DNA of 64,000 nt from Plastoroseomonas arctica (GTDB taxonomy: Bacteria > Pseudomonadota > Alphaproteobacteria > Acetobacterales > Acetobacteraceae). The stretch is from the NCBI RefSeq assembly GCF_018128965.1, contig NZ_JAAEDH010000003.1, forward strand, positions 1-64,000. The letters run 5' to 3'. Each line of letters starts with the position of its first letter. The first letter of the stretch is position 1. The notes below the pieces were generated by a model that worked only from the letters and a program-made list of their open reading frames with translations, was not told where the DNA came from and searched no databases. This document shows positions 45,379 to 53,779 of this stretch, one piece after another. Made by a program: the position numbers and the translations under genes.

Positions 45379-45753
45379 ATGGGCGTGATGACCGTGACGC
45401 TGGCGATGGCGCCAGGCCCGGGCTTCCCCGAGGGCAGCCCGGCGCACCGCTACATCCTTGCCCTCGCGCTCGATGGCGACGGCCGGCCGGACGCGCCCGC
45501 CTGGATCGCCGACGAGGAACCCTGGCCGGCGATGCGCATCCGCCCTGGCGAGACCGACATCCGCGGCGACGTGCAGTATGATGAAGACAGCGGCTGGTCG
45601 CTGCGCTTCTTCAACCAGGCCGACGACCGCTCCGACGCGCCGGCCACGGGCCTCACCGTGCACGAGACGCTGCGTCCCGGAGCGTACGTGACCGTGAACG
45701 AACCCGAGGGCGAGGCGCGCAGCTTTCGCGTCGTGGGCGTCGAGGCGGTCTGA
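45379..45753 (+). CDS. Hypothetical protein downstream of kup
   Basis: A 124-residue protein with no signal peptide, membrane segment or cysteine. It is predicted mostly beta (WSLRFFNQADDR, LRPGAYVTVNEPEGEARSFRVVGVEAV), and I do not recognise a family. Codon usage matches its neighbours. The ATG at 45379 is 10 nt after the kup stop with GGTGTG between; an in-frame GTG at 45373 is equally close. It is probably co-transcribed with kup and converges on the hydrolase gene, which ends immediately after its stop. Confidence 0.65.
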   Translation: MGVMTVTLAMAPGPGFPEGSPAHRYILALALDGDGRPDAPAWIADEEPWPAMRIRPGETDIRGDVQYDEDSGWSLRFFNQADDRSDAPATGLTVHETLRPGAYVTVNEPEGEARSFRVVGVEAV

Positions 45754-46443
45754 TCAGCCGCCGGCGATGATTGCGGCGAGTTCGGGTGCGGCTGTCAGCA
45801 TCGGGTAGTGGCCGGTGTCAAGTTCGTGCCAGGCACCCCCGAGTGCGGCGTGCGAGCGCTTGAGATGCGCGACCGGAGGGTTGGTGCTGCGTCGGCACCA
45901 CACGACGTCGGCGTTCCAGCGTGCGTCCCAGAAATGCGGCAGCACAACCGGCGCCTCCATGGTCCCGATCGGCTGCTGGGTGATGCGCGCAAGCGTCCAC
46001 TCGCGTGTCGCTGCGTCCATCTCGGCAAAAAGCCGCGTTTTTGCATCCTCGCGCGAGGGGCCAGTGGTCAGAGCGGTATTCACCTTGGTGGGACGGGTCA
46101 CGATGTCGTCCACCGCCTCGCCGTCGCGCAGAACCAGCGCATCGGCGAAGACCAGCCGCGTAAGGCGGTCCCCCGCGATCTCGGCAAGCCGCGCCAGCAC
46201 CATCCCGCCGGTCGAGGTGCCGCAGGCGATCACGTCGCGCAGATCCTCGCGGAAGAGAAGGTCCGCAAGTTCCGCCGCATGGGTTTCGGTGGTGATTCCG
46301 GGTCGCAGCGCATGCGCGCGCTCCCCGCAGCCGTCGAGCGAGGGCGCCAGCACCAAATGCCCGTGCGCACGTAGCACGGAAGCGACGCGGGTCCAGATCC
46401 AGCCGCCCTGGTAGGCGCCGTGGATCAGCAGGATGGTGCTCAT
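45754..46443 (-). CDS. Alpha/beta-hydrolase family esterase/lyase-like protein
   Basis: A 229-residue hydrolase of the salicylate-esterase/hydroxynitrile-lyase-like group. The oxyanion-hole strand is ILLIHGAYQGGWIW, the nucleophile elbow is CGTSTGG (Ser77 region), the acid is expected in the ADALVL...D part, and the terminal histidine lies in ELDTGHYPML. Such proteins have no interfering signal peptide and are cytoplasmic. The start overlaps the stop of the XDH-type gene (ATGA), so hydrolase and molybdoenzyme are translated together, hinting that the hydrolase handles its substrate or product. Confidence 0.82.
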   Translation of the reverse strand: MSTILLIHGAYQGGWIWTRVASVLRAHGHLVLAPSLDGCGERAHALRPGITTETHAAELADLLFREDLRDVIACGTSTGGMVLARLAEIAGDRLTRLVFADALVLRDGEAVDDIVTRPTKVNTALTTGPSREDAKTRLFAEMDAATREWTLARITQQPIGTMEAPVVLPHFWDARWNADVVWCRRSTNPPVAHLKRSHAALGGAWHELDTGHYPMLTAAPELAAIIAGG

Positions 46444-48767
46444 GCGCGGGCCTCCTGGATGGCGCGCCAGATCGTCTCCGGCGTCGCGGGCATTGCGATG
46501 TGGCGGATGCCGAGCGGGCGCAGCGCGTCGACCACCGCACCGATGCCCGCCGGCAGCGCGCCGACGGTCCCCGCCTCCCCCGCTCCCTTCACGCCGAGCG
46601 CGTTGGTCTTCGTCGGCACCGGGTTGGACAGCACCTTGAAGGCGCAGAGGTCGTCGGCCCGCGGCATGGCGTAGTCCATGAAGCTGCCGCTGATCAGCTG
46701 GCCATCCTCGTAGCGGATCGCCTCGCCGAACACCTGGCCGATGCCTTGCGCGATGCCGCCATGGATCTGGCCCTTGACCAGCATCGGGTTGATCACCGTG
46801 CCCACATCATCGACCACCGTATAGCGCAGCAGCGCGCAGGCGCCCGTCTCCGGGTCGATCTCGACCTCGGCGATATGGCAGCCATTGGGGAAGGTCGCGT
46901 CGCCGGGACGGTTCACCAGCGAGGCGCCCAGCCCGAGCTCTGCGCCATCGGGCAGCGCGCCGGGGATGTAGCTCTGCCGCGCGACGGCCTCGATCCCGAA
47001 CCCTCGATCGGTGCCGGCCACGCGGAACACGCCATCCTCAAATTCGATATCTGCCTCGCTCGCCTCCAGCAGATGCGCCGCGATCGTCTTGCCGCGCGCG
47101 ATCACCTTCAGCGACGCGCCGACCAGCGCGCCGCCGGCAGCCATCATCGACCGGCTGCCGATCGTCCCGCGCCCATGCGCCACCACATCGGTGTCGCCGA
47201 ACAGGATGCGGATGCGCTCGGGCGGGATGCCCAGATGCGTCGCCGCGATCTGGCCGAACACCGTCTCATGCCCCTGCCCGTGATTATGCGAGCCCAGCAA
47301 CAGCGTCATCGACCCGCCGGAATCGAAGCGGATTTCGGCAGCCTCCTCTAGCGGCTTGCGGTGCGGCCCGCCGGCACTCTCGATCGCATTCGCGATGCCG
47401 ATGCCGCGCAGCATGCCGCGCGCGGCCGCTTCCGAACGACGCGTCGCGAACCCATCCCAGTCGGCGGCCGCTAGCGCCAACGCCATGTTCTTCGGGAAAT
47501 CACCGCTGTCGTAGGTGTAGTCGAGGCCCGTGCGGAACGGCATCTCCTCCGGCCTGATCATGTTCCTCGCCCGCAGTTCAATCCGGTCCAGCCCCATTTC
47601 ATCGGCGGCGAGATCGATCAGCCGCTCCATCGCGAAGATCGCCTCCGGGCGCCCCGCGCCGCGATAGGGCGCCGTCGGCTGGGTGTTGGTGAAATACCCC
47701 GTCACCTCGGTGCAGATGTGCGGCGTGCGATAGACGCCGGCCAACCCACCCACATTGTTGGTCGACGACACCGGCCCCTGCCACGCGAGATAGGCCCCCA
47801 GATTGGCCGCCGTGCGCACCCGCATCGCCAGAAAATCGCCCGCCGCATTCAGCGCCAATTCCCCCACCGAGGCATTGTCGCGCGCATGGCTGTCGCTCAA
47901 GAAACTCTCGCTGCGCGTCGCCGCCCAGCGCACCGGACGCCCCAGCATCCGCGCCGCCACCAGCGCGCAGACATGCTCTGGGAACGGGCTCTCCTTCATG
48001 CCGAACCCGCCGCCGACATCCGGGCTGATGACCCGCAGGCGGTTCGACGCGACCCCCAGCGCATGCTCCGCGATCTCGTTGCGCATCACATGCGGCAACT
48101 GCGTTCCCGTCGTCAGCGTGTAGCGCTCATCCACCGGGTCATAGGAGGCCACCAGGTTGCGCGGCTCCATCGGTGCCGCCGTCAGCCGCGAAATCCGGAA
48201 CGCCAGCCGCGTCACATGCGCCGCCTTCGCGAACGCGGCACCCACCGCATCCGCATCCCCCAGGCGGAAATGAAAACACTCATTCCCCGGCGCCTCGCCC
48301 GGCCAAACCTCCGCCCCGGCCGCGGCCTCCGCCACATCCGTGACCGAAGGCAACGGCACATACGCCACCTCAATCAACTCGGCCGCATCCCGCGCCGCAG
48401 CAAGGCTCTCCGCGAACACCACCGCCACCGCATCGCCCACATGCCGCACCGCATCCGACGGCAACACACGCCACTCCGGACTGACCAATGCCCGCCCATC
48501 CCGCCGATGCCGCGGCGTTACGCACCGCAACACCCCCGGCACGTCCAGCTCCGTCGCCGTCAACACCAACACCACGCCCGGCGCGCGCCGCGCCGCCGCC
48601 ACATCCATTCCCTCGATCCGTGCAGACGCATGCGGCGACCGCAACACATGCATATGCACCGCGCCGGCCACGCCGAGATCATCCACATACCGCCCGACCC
48701 CGCGCAAGAACCGCGGATCCTCGACACGCCGCATCGGCGACCCAATGCGAAACCCAGACGCCATCAT
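46440..48767 (-). CDS. Xanthine dehydrogenase/CO dehydrogenase family molybdopterin-binding subunit, lone
   Basis: A 775-residue large subunit of the molybdenum hydroxylase family. It has the N-terminal IGSPMRRVEDPRFLRGVGRYVDD, the cofactor-contact motifs SPDVGGGFGMKESPFPEH and TAPYRGAGRPEAIFAMERL, GSHNHGQGHETVFGQIAATHLG, and the catalytic-glutamate motif GVKGAGEAGTVGA near the end. The AYR-CSFR signature of true form I CO dehydrogenase is absent; RGAGRPE marks the form II-like aldehyde/purine oxidoreductases. No small iron-sulfur or FAD subunit is encoded nearby, which is unusual. An adjacent in-frame ATG at 48764 is equally possible. The substrate cannot be predicted. Confidence 0.88.
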   Translation of the reverse strand: MMASGFRIGSPMRRVEDPRFLRGVGRYVDDLGVAGAVHMHVLRSPHASARIEGMDVAAARRAPGVVLVLTATELDVPGVLRCVTPRHRRDGRALVSPEWRVLPSDAVRHVGDAVAVVFAESLAAARDAAELIEVAYVPLPSVTDVAEAAAGAEVWPGEAPGNECFHFRLGDADAVGAAFAKAAHVTRLAFRISRLTAAPMEPRNLVASYDPVDERYTLTTGTQLPHVMRNEIAEHALGVASNRLRVISPDVGGGFGMKESPFPEHVCALVAARMLGRPVRWAATRSESFLSDSHARDNASVGELALNAAGDFLAMRVRTAANLGAYLAWQGPVSSTNNVGGLAGVYRTPHICTEVTGYFTNTQPTAPYRGAGRPEAIFAMERLIDLAADEMGLDRIELRARNMIRPEEMPFRTGLDYTYDSGDFPKNMALALAAADWDGFATRRSEAAARGMLRGIGIANAIESAGGPHRKPLEEAAEIRFDSGGSMTLLLGSHNHGQGHETVFGQIAATHLGIPPERIRILFGDTDVVAHGRGTIGSRSMMAAGGALVGASLKVIARGKTIAAHLLEASEADIEFEDGVFRVAGTDRGFGIEAVARQSYIPGALPDGAELGLGASLVNRPGDATFPNGCHIAEVEIDPETGACALLRYTVVDDVGTVINPMLVKGQIHGGIAQGIGQVFGEAIRYEDGQLISGSFMDYAMPRADDLCAFKVLSNPVPTKTNALGVKGAGEAGTVGALPAGIGAVVDALRPLGIRHIAMPATPETIWRAIQEARA

Positions 48768-48793
48768 GCGGACCTCAGTGGTGGGAGGGAGGA

Positions 48794-48971
48794 AGCAAGG
48801 CCAGGGGCGCTGCCCCTGGACCTCCATCTGTTGGTTTGAAATGGGCGAAGGGGTTGAGCCTCCCCAACCCGGCGCTTCAAGCAAGCACACCCCTCCTCAT
48901 TTCAAAACCAACAAAGGGGGGTCGAGGGGCCACAGGCTCCTCGCGGGTCCAGGGCAGAGCCCTGGCCTTGC
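48794..48971. repeat. Family P palindromic repeat, copy P2, between TctC-type gene and XDH-type gene
   Basis: The outermost arms GCAAGGCCAGGG (48794-48805) and CCCTGGCCTTGC (48960-48971) are perfectly inverted. Inner arms TTGGTTTGAAATG (48831-48843) and CATTTCAAAACCAA (48898-48911) pair with one bulge. Local hairpins are CCAGGGGC/GCCCCTGG at 48801-48819 and CCAGGGC/GCCCTGG at 48949-48965. Blocks CCTGGACCTCCATCTGTTGG (48815-48834) and CCCAACCCGGCGCTTCAAGC (48864-48883) are shared with P1. No coding region is supported. Confidence 0.82.
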
Positions 48972-48984
48972 AGTCTTCCCCCCA

Positions 48985-49971
48985 TCACTCCGGCCGAATG
49001 CCGGCGCTCTGGATCGCCCCGCGCCAGCGGTTCTGTTCGCGCACGATGAGGGCGGTGAAGTCCGCGCGGCTGCCGGGGGCGGCTTCCATGCCTTGTTCGG
49101 CGATGAGTCGGGCGGCTTCGGGGTCGGAGAGGGCGGCGTGTGCGGCGGCTTGCAGGCGGTCGAGGATGGCGGTTGGCACGCCGGCGGCGGTGACCAGGCC
49201 GTGCCAGTTGTTGGTGTCGATGTTGGGGATGCCGGTTTCGGCCAGGGTGGGCACGTCGGGCAGGAAGCGCAGGCGGTTTGGGGCGCCGACGGCGAGGATG
49301 CGGACCTGGCCGGAGGCGATATGGGGCATGAAGACCGGCAGGTCGGAGAGGCCGGCGTTCACCTCGGCGGTGAGGACGGCGAGGGCGAGGGGGGCGCCGC
49401 CGCGATAGGGCACGTGGACCATCTCGACGCCGGCGGCGATGCGGATGAGCTCGCCGGCCAGGTGCGGCAGGCCGCCAGTGCCGGAGGAGCCGTAGGTGAC
49501 GCGGCCTGGGTTGGCGCGGGCAGCGTCAATGAGGTCTCGCATGGTCCGGTAGGGCGAGGCGCCGGGCACCGCGACCGGCACCTGGACGTTGATGGCGAGC
49601 GTCACGGCGGCGAGGTCGCGGGTGGGGTCGAAGGGCGGGCGTGCGGCCATGAGCGGGCCGATGACGATGCCGCCGGCGGTGCCGAGCGCGATGGTGTAGC
49701 CATCGGGGGCGGCCTTGGCGGCGATGTCCACGCCGGTGACGCCGCCGGCGCCGGGCCTGGTTTCGATGACCACCTGTTGCCCCAGGCGGGCCGCCATGCG
49801 GGGCGCCATGAGGCGGGCGGTGAAGTCGTTGGATCCGCCTGGCGCGAAGGGGACGATGAAGCGGATGGCGCGGCTGGGCCAGGCGTCCTGGGCAGATGCC
49901 GGGGCCGTGGCGAGCACGGCGGCGAGAAGCGACAGCAGGCTGGCGGCGACGAGGCGTGCGGATGCGGGCAT
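48985..49971 (-). CDS. Bug/TctC family tripartite tricarboxylate transporter substrate-binding protein
   Basis: A 328-residue periplasmic binding protein with a signal peptide (about 1-29, ending ASAQ). The Bug fold is shown by WPSRAIRFIVPFAPGGSNDFTARLMAPRMAARLGQQVVIETRPGAGG, VDIAAKAAPDGYTIALGTAG, VTYGSSGTGGLPHLAGELI and HVPYRGGAPLALAVLTAEV. The ATG at 49971 has GGAGGA upstream. No TctA/TctB membrane partner is nearby, the usual orphan state of Bug proteins in betaproteobacteria and Acetobacteraceae. The ligand is unknown, probably a carboxylate. Divergent from the aminotransferase gene. Confidence 0.9.
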   Translation of the reverse strand: MPASARLVAASLLSLLAAVLATAPASAQDAWPSRAIRFIVPFAPGGSNDFTARLMAPRMAARLGQQVVIETRPGAGGVTGVDIAAKAAPDGYTIALGTAGGIVIGPLMAARPPFDPTRDLAAVTLAINVQVPVAVPGASPYRTMRDLIDAARANPGRVTYGSSGTGGLPHLAGELIRIAAGVEMVHVPYRGGAPLALAVLTAEVNAGLSDLPVFMPHIASGQVRILAVGAPNRLRFLPDVPTLAETGIPNIDTNNWHGLVTAAGVPTAILDRLQAAAHAALSDPEAARLIAEQGMEAAPGSRADFTALIVREQNRWRGAIQSAGIRPE

Positions 49972-50135
49972 CGGATCCTCCGTGGCATCTGTCCCGCTGC
50001 GTCGCGGCGTGCCTTGGGCGGCAGCAGAGAACGGCCGCGCGCCACTGTCCAGGCCGGGAATTTGGCCGCGCCCCCTGGGCAAGCCGCGCCGGTCATGGGA
50101 TGACCGGGCAAGACCATTCCAGGGAGGAATTCACC

Positions 50136-51326
50136 ATGGATGCGACACCAAAGAATGCCCGCCCGCGCGGCCGCCAGTTCTTCGCCAATCCGGGCCCGAC
50201 GAACATCCCCGATTCCGTGCTGCTCGCCGGCGCGCACCAGACGGTCGATTTCAACGACCCGAACTTCATCGCGATCTACGACGCGTGCGTCGAGGGCCTT
50301 AAGCGCGTCCTCAAGACCAAGCAGAACATCTTTCTCTACACCGGCTCGGGCCATGCGGCGTGGGAGGCGAGCTTCGTCAACCTGCTCTCGCCCGGCGACA
50401 CGGTGCTGATCCTGGAGACGGGATATTTTTCCCTGTCCTGGGCGAAGATGGCGGAGGATCTCGGGATCGAGGTGCGGTCCGTCGCGGCCGATTGGCGGCG
50501 CGGCGTGGACATCGCCGCCGTGCGGGCCGCACTCGCCGAGGATTCCGCGCACGTCATCAAGGCGGTCTGCGTCGTGCACAACGAGACCGCGACGGGCATG
50601 GCCCTGCCGGTCGCCGAGGTGCGCGCCGCGATGGACGCCACCGGCCACCCGGCGCTGCTGCTGGCGGACACCATCTCCTCGCTCGGCAGCCTGGATTTTC
50701 GCATGGACGAGTGGGGCGTCGATGCCGCGGTGGGCGGCAGCCAGAAGGGTCTGATGCTGCCCACGGGCATGAGCTTCACGGGCGTGTCGGACAAGGCGCT
50801 GGAGGCGCACAAGACGTCCCGCCTGCCCAAGCACTACTTCAACTGGACCAACATGCTCACCCGCCGGCACAAGAGCTTCGTCGGCACGGTGCCGGTATCC
50901 TTCTTCTACGGCCTGCAGGAAGCGCTGCGGCTGATCGAGCAGGAGGAAGGGCTGGAGAATGTCTTCACCCGCCATTCCCGCCTGGCGCGCGCAGTGCGCG
51001 CCGCCGTGCAGCACTGGTCGGGCAATAACGGCCCGCAGCTCTTCTGCCTGAACCCGGCGCGGTACTCGGACAGCGTGACCGCCATCATGATGCCCGAAGG
51101 CTTCGACGCGGACGCGCTGCGGGCCGTGGCGCTGCAGAAGTTCAACGTGTCGCTGGGCGGCGGGCTGGGGCCGCTGGGCGGCAAGGTGTTCCGCATCGGC
51201 CACCTGGGCGACCTGAACGAGCCGATGATCCTGGGCACGTTGGCGACGGTGGAGCTGGCAATGCAGGTGGCCGGCGTGCCGCACACGCCCGGTGGGGTCG
51301 GGGCGGCGATCGCGGCGCTGGCGTAA
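50136..51326 (+). CDS. Serine-glyoxylate-type aminotransferase (class V, PLP)
   Basis: A 396-residue fold-type I PLP enzyme of the alanine/serine-glyoxylate aminotransferase group. It opens with RQFFANPGPTNIPDSVL (close to the group's 'GPTNVP'), has LYTGSGHAAWEASFVNLLSPGDTVL, then VCVVHNETATGM, the PLP aspartate in LLLADTISSLGS and the Schiff-base lysine in GGSQKGLMLP (Lys204), plus FRIGHLGDLNEPMI near the end. It would convert glyoxylate to glycine using serine or alanine, or act in a related transamination. An AGGGAGGAAT ribosome site precedes the start. It is divergent from the Bug protein. Confidence 0.86.
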   Translation: MDATPKNARPRGRQFFANPGPTNIPDSVLLAGAHQTVDFNDPNFIAIYDACVEGLKRVLKTKQNIFLYTGSGHAAWEASFVNLLSPGDTVLILETGYFSLSWAKMAEDLGIEVRSVAADWRRGVDIAAVRAALAEDSAHVIKAVCVVHNETATGMALPVAEVRAAMDATGHPALLLADTISSLGSLDFRMDEWGVDAAVGGSQKGLMLPTGMSFTGVSDKALEAHKTSRLPKHYFNWTNMLTRRHKSFVGTVPVSFFYGLQEALRLIEQEEGLENVFTRHSRLARAVRAAVQHWSGNNGPQLFCLNPARYSDSVTAIMMPEGFDADALRAVALQKFNVSLGGGLGPLGGKVFRIGHLGDLNEPMILGTLATVELAMQVAGVPHTPGGVGAAIAALA

Positions 51327-51513
51327 GGAAGACCGTGGACAGGGTTTGGCTACCGGCAAACGACTTGCTCGAGCCACGAATCTTGGGCTCGCTGGACGCC
51401 AGGCGCCCCGCGGGCCACACCGATCACCGTGGTTCTTTTTGCGCGTGCGCGCATCCAGATGATGACCTTATACGTTGGCACATGAATTCCAGCGTCAGTG
51501 GATCGGGTGCAAC

Positions 51514-52359
51514 ATGAACGCGATGCAGGAAGCGAGTTCCAGGAACATTGTTCCGATCAGCCGTTTCGTGAACGATGACGTGGTCAAGTCGCTGCTGGAC
51601 AAGGCCGATCAATTTTCCAGCGCTTCCCCTTTCCCCCATCTTGTTTTTGACGGCCTTTTTTCGGAAGATCTCCTGGCTGAGGTCCACGAGGAATTCGATC
51701 ATCTCGGGAAGCAGGGATGGAGAGAAATTGAAAATCAGCATCAACTAACGCTGCGGTCCAACCCCAACAGCAAGTTCGGTCCTGCGACGCAGACTTATTT
51801 CGATATCCTGAGTTCCGCTTGGTTTGTTAATTTTATGGGTGAGCTTTCCGGTATCCGAGGGCTTGTATTCGACCCCCTAATGAAAGGGGGTGGCATGCAC
51901 GAGAGCCGATCGGGTGGAAAGTTCGGCCTGCATTTGGATTTCAGCAAGCATCCCGTCACAAAACTGGACAATCGGCTTGTTGTGATCACCTACCTCAACA
52001 AAGACTGGAATGAAGAATACGGCGGTCTTCTGGAGTTATGGGATGTCGCTCAAAATAAATGCGCGGAACGCATATTGCCTACCTTCGGCAGGACCATTGT
52101 TTTTGCCCATACCGACGTGAGTCTGCATGGTCATCCCGGCGGATTGAATCCGCCGCCCGGAATCACGCGCCGATCTGTTGCAGCATACTATTACAGTAAC
52201 GGCCGCGATGATCATGGGGCATCGGCGAGTTTCGACTCGTATTTCGCCCCTCAGACTGCGCCATCGTTCTTAAAAGTTGCAGTTCGATCGATTGTGCCCC
52301 CAATTTTGTATTCGATGGCGGGGATGATGAAGAAAAGATTACGGCGGACACCGTTATAG
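51514..52359 (+). CDS. 2-oxoglutarate/Fe(II)-dependent oxygenase, prolyl-hydroxylase-like, in a less GC-rich patch
   Basis: A 281-residue protein with a 2OG-Fe(II) dioxygenase core. The metal triad is probably His140-x-Asp142 (GLHLDFSKHP) and His205 or His207 (SLHGHP), and Arg219/220 (ITRRSVAAYYYS) would bind 2-oxoglutarate. The N-terminal LVFDGLFSEDLLAEVHEEFD is typical of proline-hydroxylase-like members found in glycan clusters. The DNA is clearly richer in A and T than its neighbours, with many otherwise rare codons, suggesting acquisition. The chosen ATG at 51514 lacks a strong ribosome site; a second in-frame ATG lies 3 codons later. It is followed by the glycosyltransferase gene. Confidence 0.8.
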   Translation: MNAMQEASSRNIVPISRFVNDDVVKSLLDKADQFSSASPFPHLVFDGLFSEDLLAEVHEEFDHLGKQGWREIENQHQLTLRSNPNSKFGPATQTYFDILSSAWFVNFMGELSGIRGLVFDPLMKGGGMHESRSGGKFGLHLDFSKHPVTKLDNRLVVITYLNKDWNEEYGGLLELWDVAQNKCAERILPTFGRTIVFAHTDVSLHGHPGGLNPPPGITRRSVAAYYYSNGRDDHGASASFDSYFAPQTAPSFLKVAVRSIVPPILYSMAGMMKKRLRRTPL

Positions 52360-52419
52360 TTATTGCTGATAGTAGATGAAAAACCTTGCCAAAGCCATCT
52401 TTATTTCGACGGCGAGCTG

Positions 52420-53685
52420 ATGTCCGAGACATTCGTACGCAATGGACCGGCGGTTGTCGTCTACTTCAACGGCGCCTTCATAAATCAGGAAAATGGCGCG
52501 CACAGGCGCATGTCCGACTTAATGATGTTCCTGGTGAGCATCGATGCGCGCATCGTCTTTTACTCGTATCGTGACCACAACGCCTGGCCATGGCGAGACA
52601 CTGAGATCCGTCAGTTCGGCGAACTCTATCCAGGCGCGGAACTCGTCCTCGAGGAGTCATCAATCCTCGTTAGGGCGTGGACCCGGATCAAGGTCTTGTT
52701 GGCCGCACTGTCACCCAATCTCGCAGTGCGCGCTTTCAGATTGAGAATTCCATACCTGAGCCCGCGCCTTCAGGCGATCTCATGTCGTTCGGAACTGTCA
52801 CTGTTTATCGTGCACTACGCGCGGGGTCTGATTGAAGTGAATGGGCTTCCCGACGCCGACGTCATCTTGGAAACACACGACCTCGCCTTTCTCAGCGGCC
52901 TAAAGCAATCCGGCGGAAACGTCACCGACGCGCGGACGATGCTCAAGGCGCGGGGCGAGCTCACCGTCCTTGGCTCAGTGGGAGGTTTGATCGGCATCGC
53001 TCCGGCTGAGGTCTCGTTTTTCCGGATGCTGCTGCCGGACACGAAGACCTACTATGTCCCCAAGTACTCGGGCGTTCCATCACCGCAAATCCTTCCATCG
53101 CCTGAGTCGAACATCCGGCACGATGTGCTGTTCGTGGGATCAGAAAACCCGTTCAATGCGCGTGGCTTGATCAGGTTCATCCATGAACACCGGACTTGGC
53201 TGAACACCCGTCGCTTCGCAATCGCGGGGCGGGTGTGCGGGGTGGCAGACGTCGTCGCGGCCGCCCGGAGTGTGGGCGCGGTCATGCTGGACTATGTCGA
53301 AGACCTTGCGGGCGTCTATGCCGTTAGCCGTATCGTGGTTTCGCCGGTCGACGGTACCGGGCTGAAGATCAAGGTGATCGACGCGCTGAGCCGAGGAAGG
53401 CCTGTCTTCGGGTCTCCTCACACGATGGCGAGTCTTCCGCCCGGCTTCGAAGGCTGCGTGTTTCCCATCGATGAGACCGAAATGGATCGTATGCTGTCGG
53501 ACGAGGCCTGGAGAGTTCACGCCGGCAAGGCCGCAATTCGCTACGCCTCGACCTTGAACGAAATGGGCGATTGCGAGGCGCTTAAAGCGCGCCTGCTCGC
53601 CTGGCCGGCTCCGAACCTGTCGGTCGAGAAAGCAAGTTTTTCCGGCGTGATACCCAAGACCGCCGGAGCGCACGCGCGGGATTAG
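52420..53685 (+). CDS. Putative glycosyltransferase, GT-B fold (GT4-like)
   Basis: A 421-residue protein whose C-terminal half has the GT4-like donor-binding segment SPVDGTGLKIKVIDALSRGRPVFGSP, after VLFVGSENPFNARGLIRFIHEH and FAIAGRVCGVADVV, a Rossmann-like half. The N-terminal half (VVVYFNGAFINQENGAHRRMSDLMMFL) fits an acceptor domain starting with a G-rich loop. No signal or membrane segment. An in-frame TTG at 52363 would add 19 residues; no ribosome site supports either strongly, and the ATG at 52420 was chosen because the following residues begin the first strand. Sugar and acceptor are unknown. Codon use is less GC-rich than the flanks, especially at the 5' end, as in the preceding gene. 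Confidence 0.72.
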   Translation: MSETFVRNGPAVVVYFNGAFINQENGAHRRMSDLMMFLVSIDARIVFYSYRDHNAWPWRDTEIRQFGELYPGAELVLEESSILVRAWTRIKVLLAALSPNLAVRAFRLRIPYLSPRLQAISCRSELSLFIVHYARGLIEVNGLPDADVILETHDLAFLSGLKQSGGNVTDARTMLKARGELTVLGSVGGLIGIAPAEVSFFRMLLPDTKTYYVPKYSGVPSPQILPSPESNIRHDVLFVGSENPFNARGLIRFIHEHRTWLNTRRFAIAGRVCGVADVVAAARSVGAVMLDYVEDLAGVYAVSRIVVSPVDGTGLKIKVIDALSRGRPVFGSPHTMASLPPGFEGCVFPIDETEMDRMLSDEAWRVHAGKAAIRYASTLNEMGDCEALKARLLAWPAPNLSVEKASFSGVIPKTAGAHARD

Positions 53686-53779
53686 ACGAACGCCAGGGGT
53701 CGGTGATGACCCGCGCAACAGCACCCCGAGACCGGCCGACAGAACGGCGTTTCGGGGAATGCCTTTCCCCTTCACTGTC

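Noticed and set aside
22649-48978. Repeat families R and P interpreted as CRISPR arrays
   Set aside because: Copies are single or inverted pairs separated by kilobases, without regular direct repeats, spacers or cas genes.
52363-52419. Upstream TTG start for the glycosyltransferase
   Set aside because: No ribosome site, and the added 19 residues precede the first predicted strand; kept only as an alternative.
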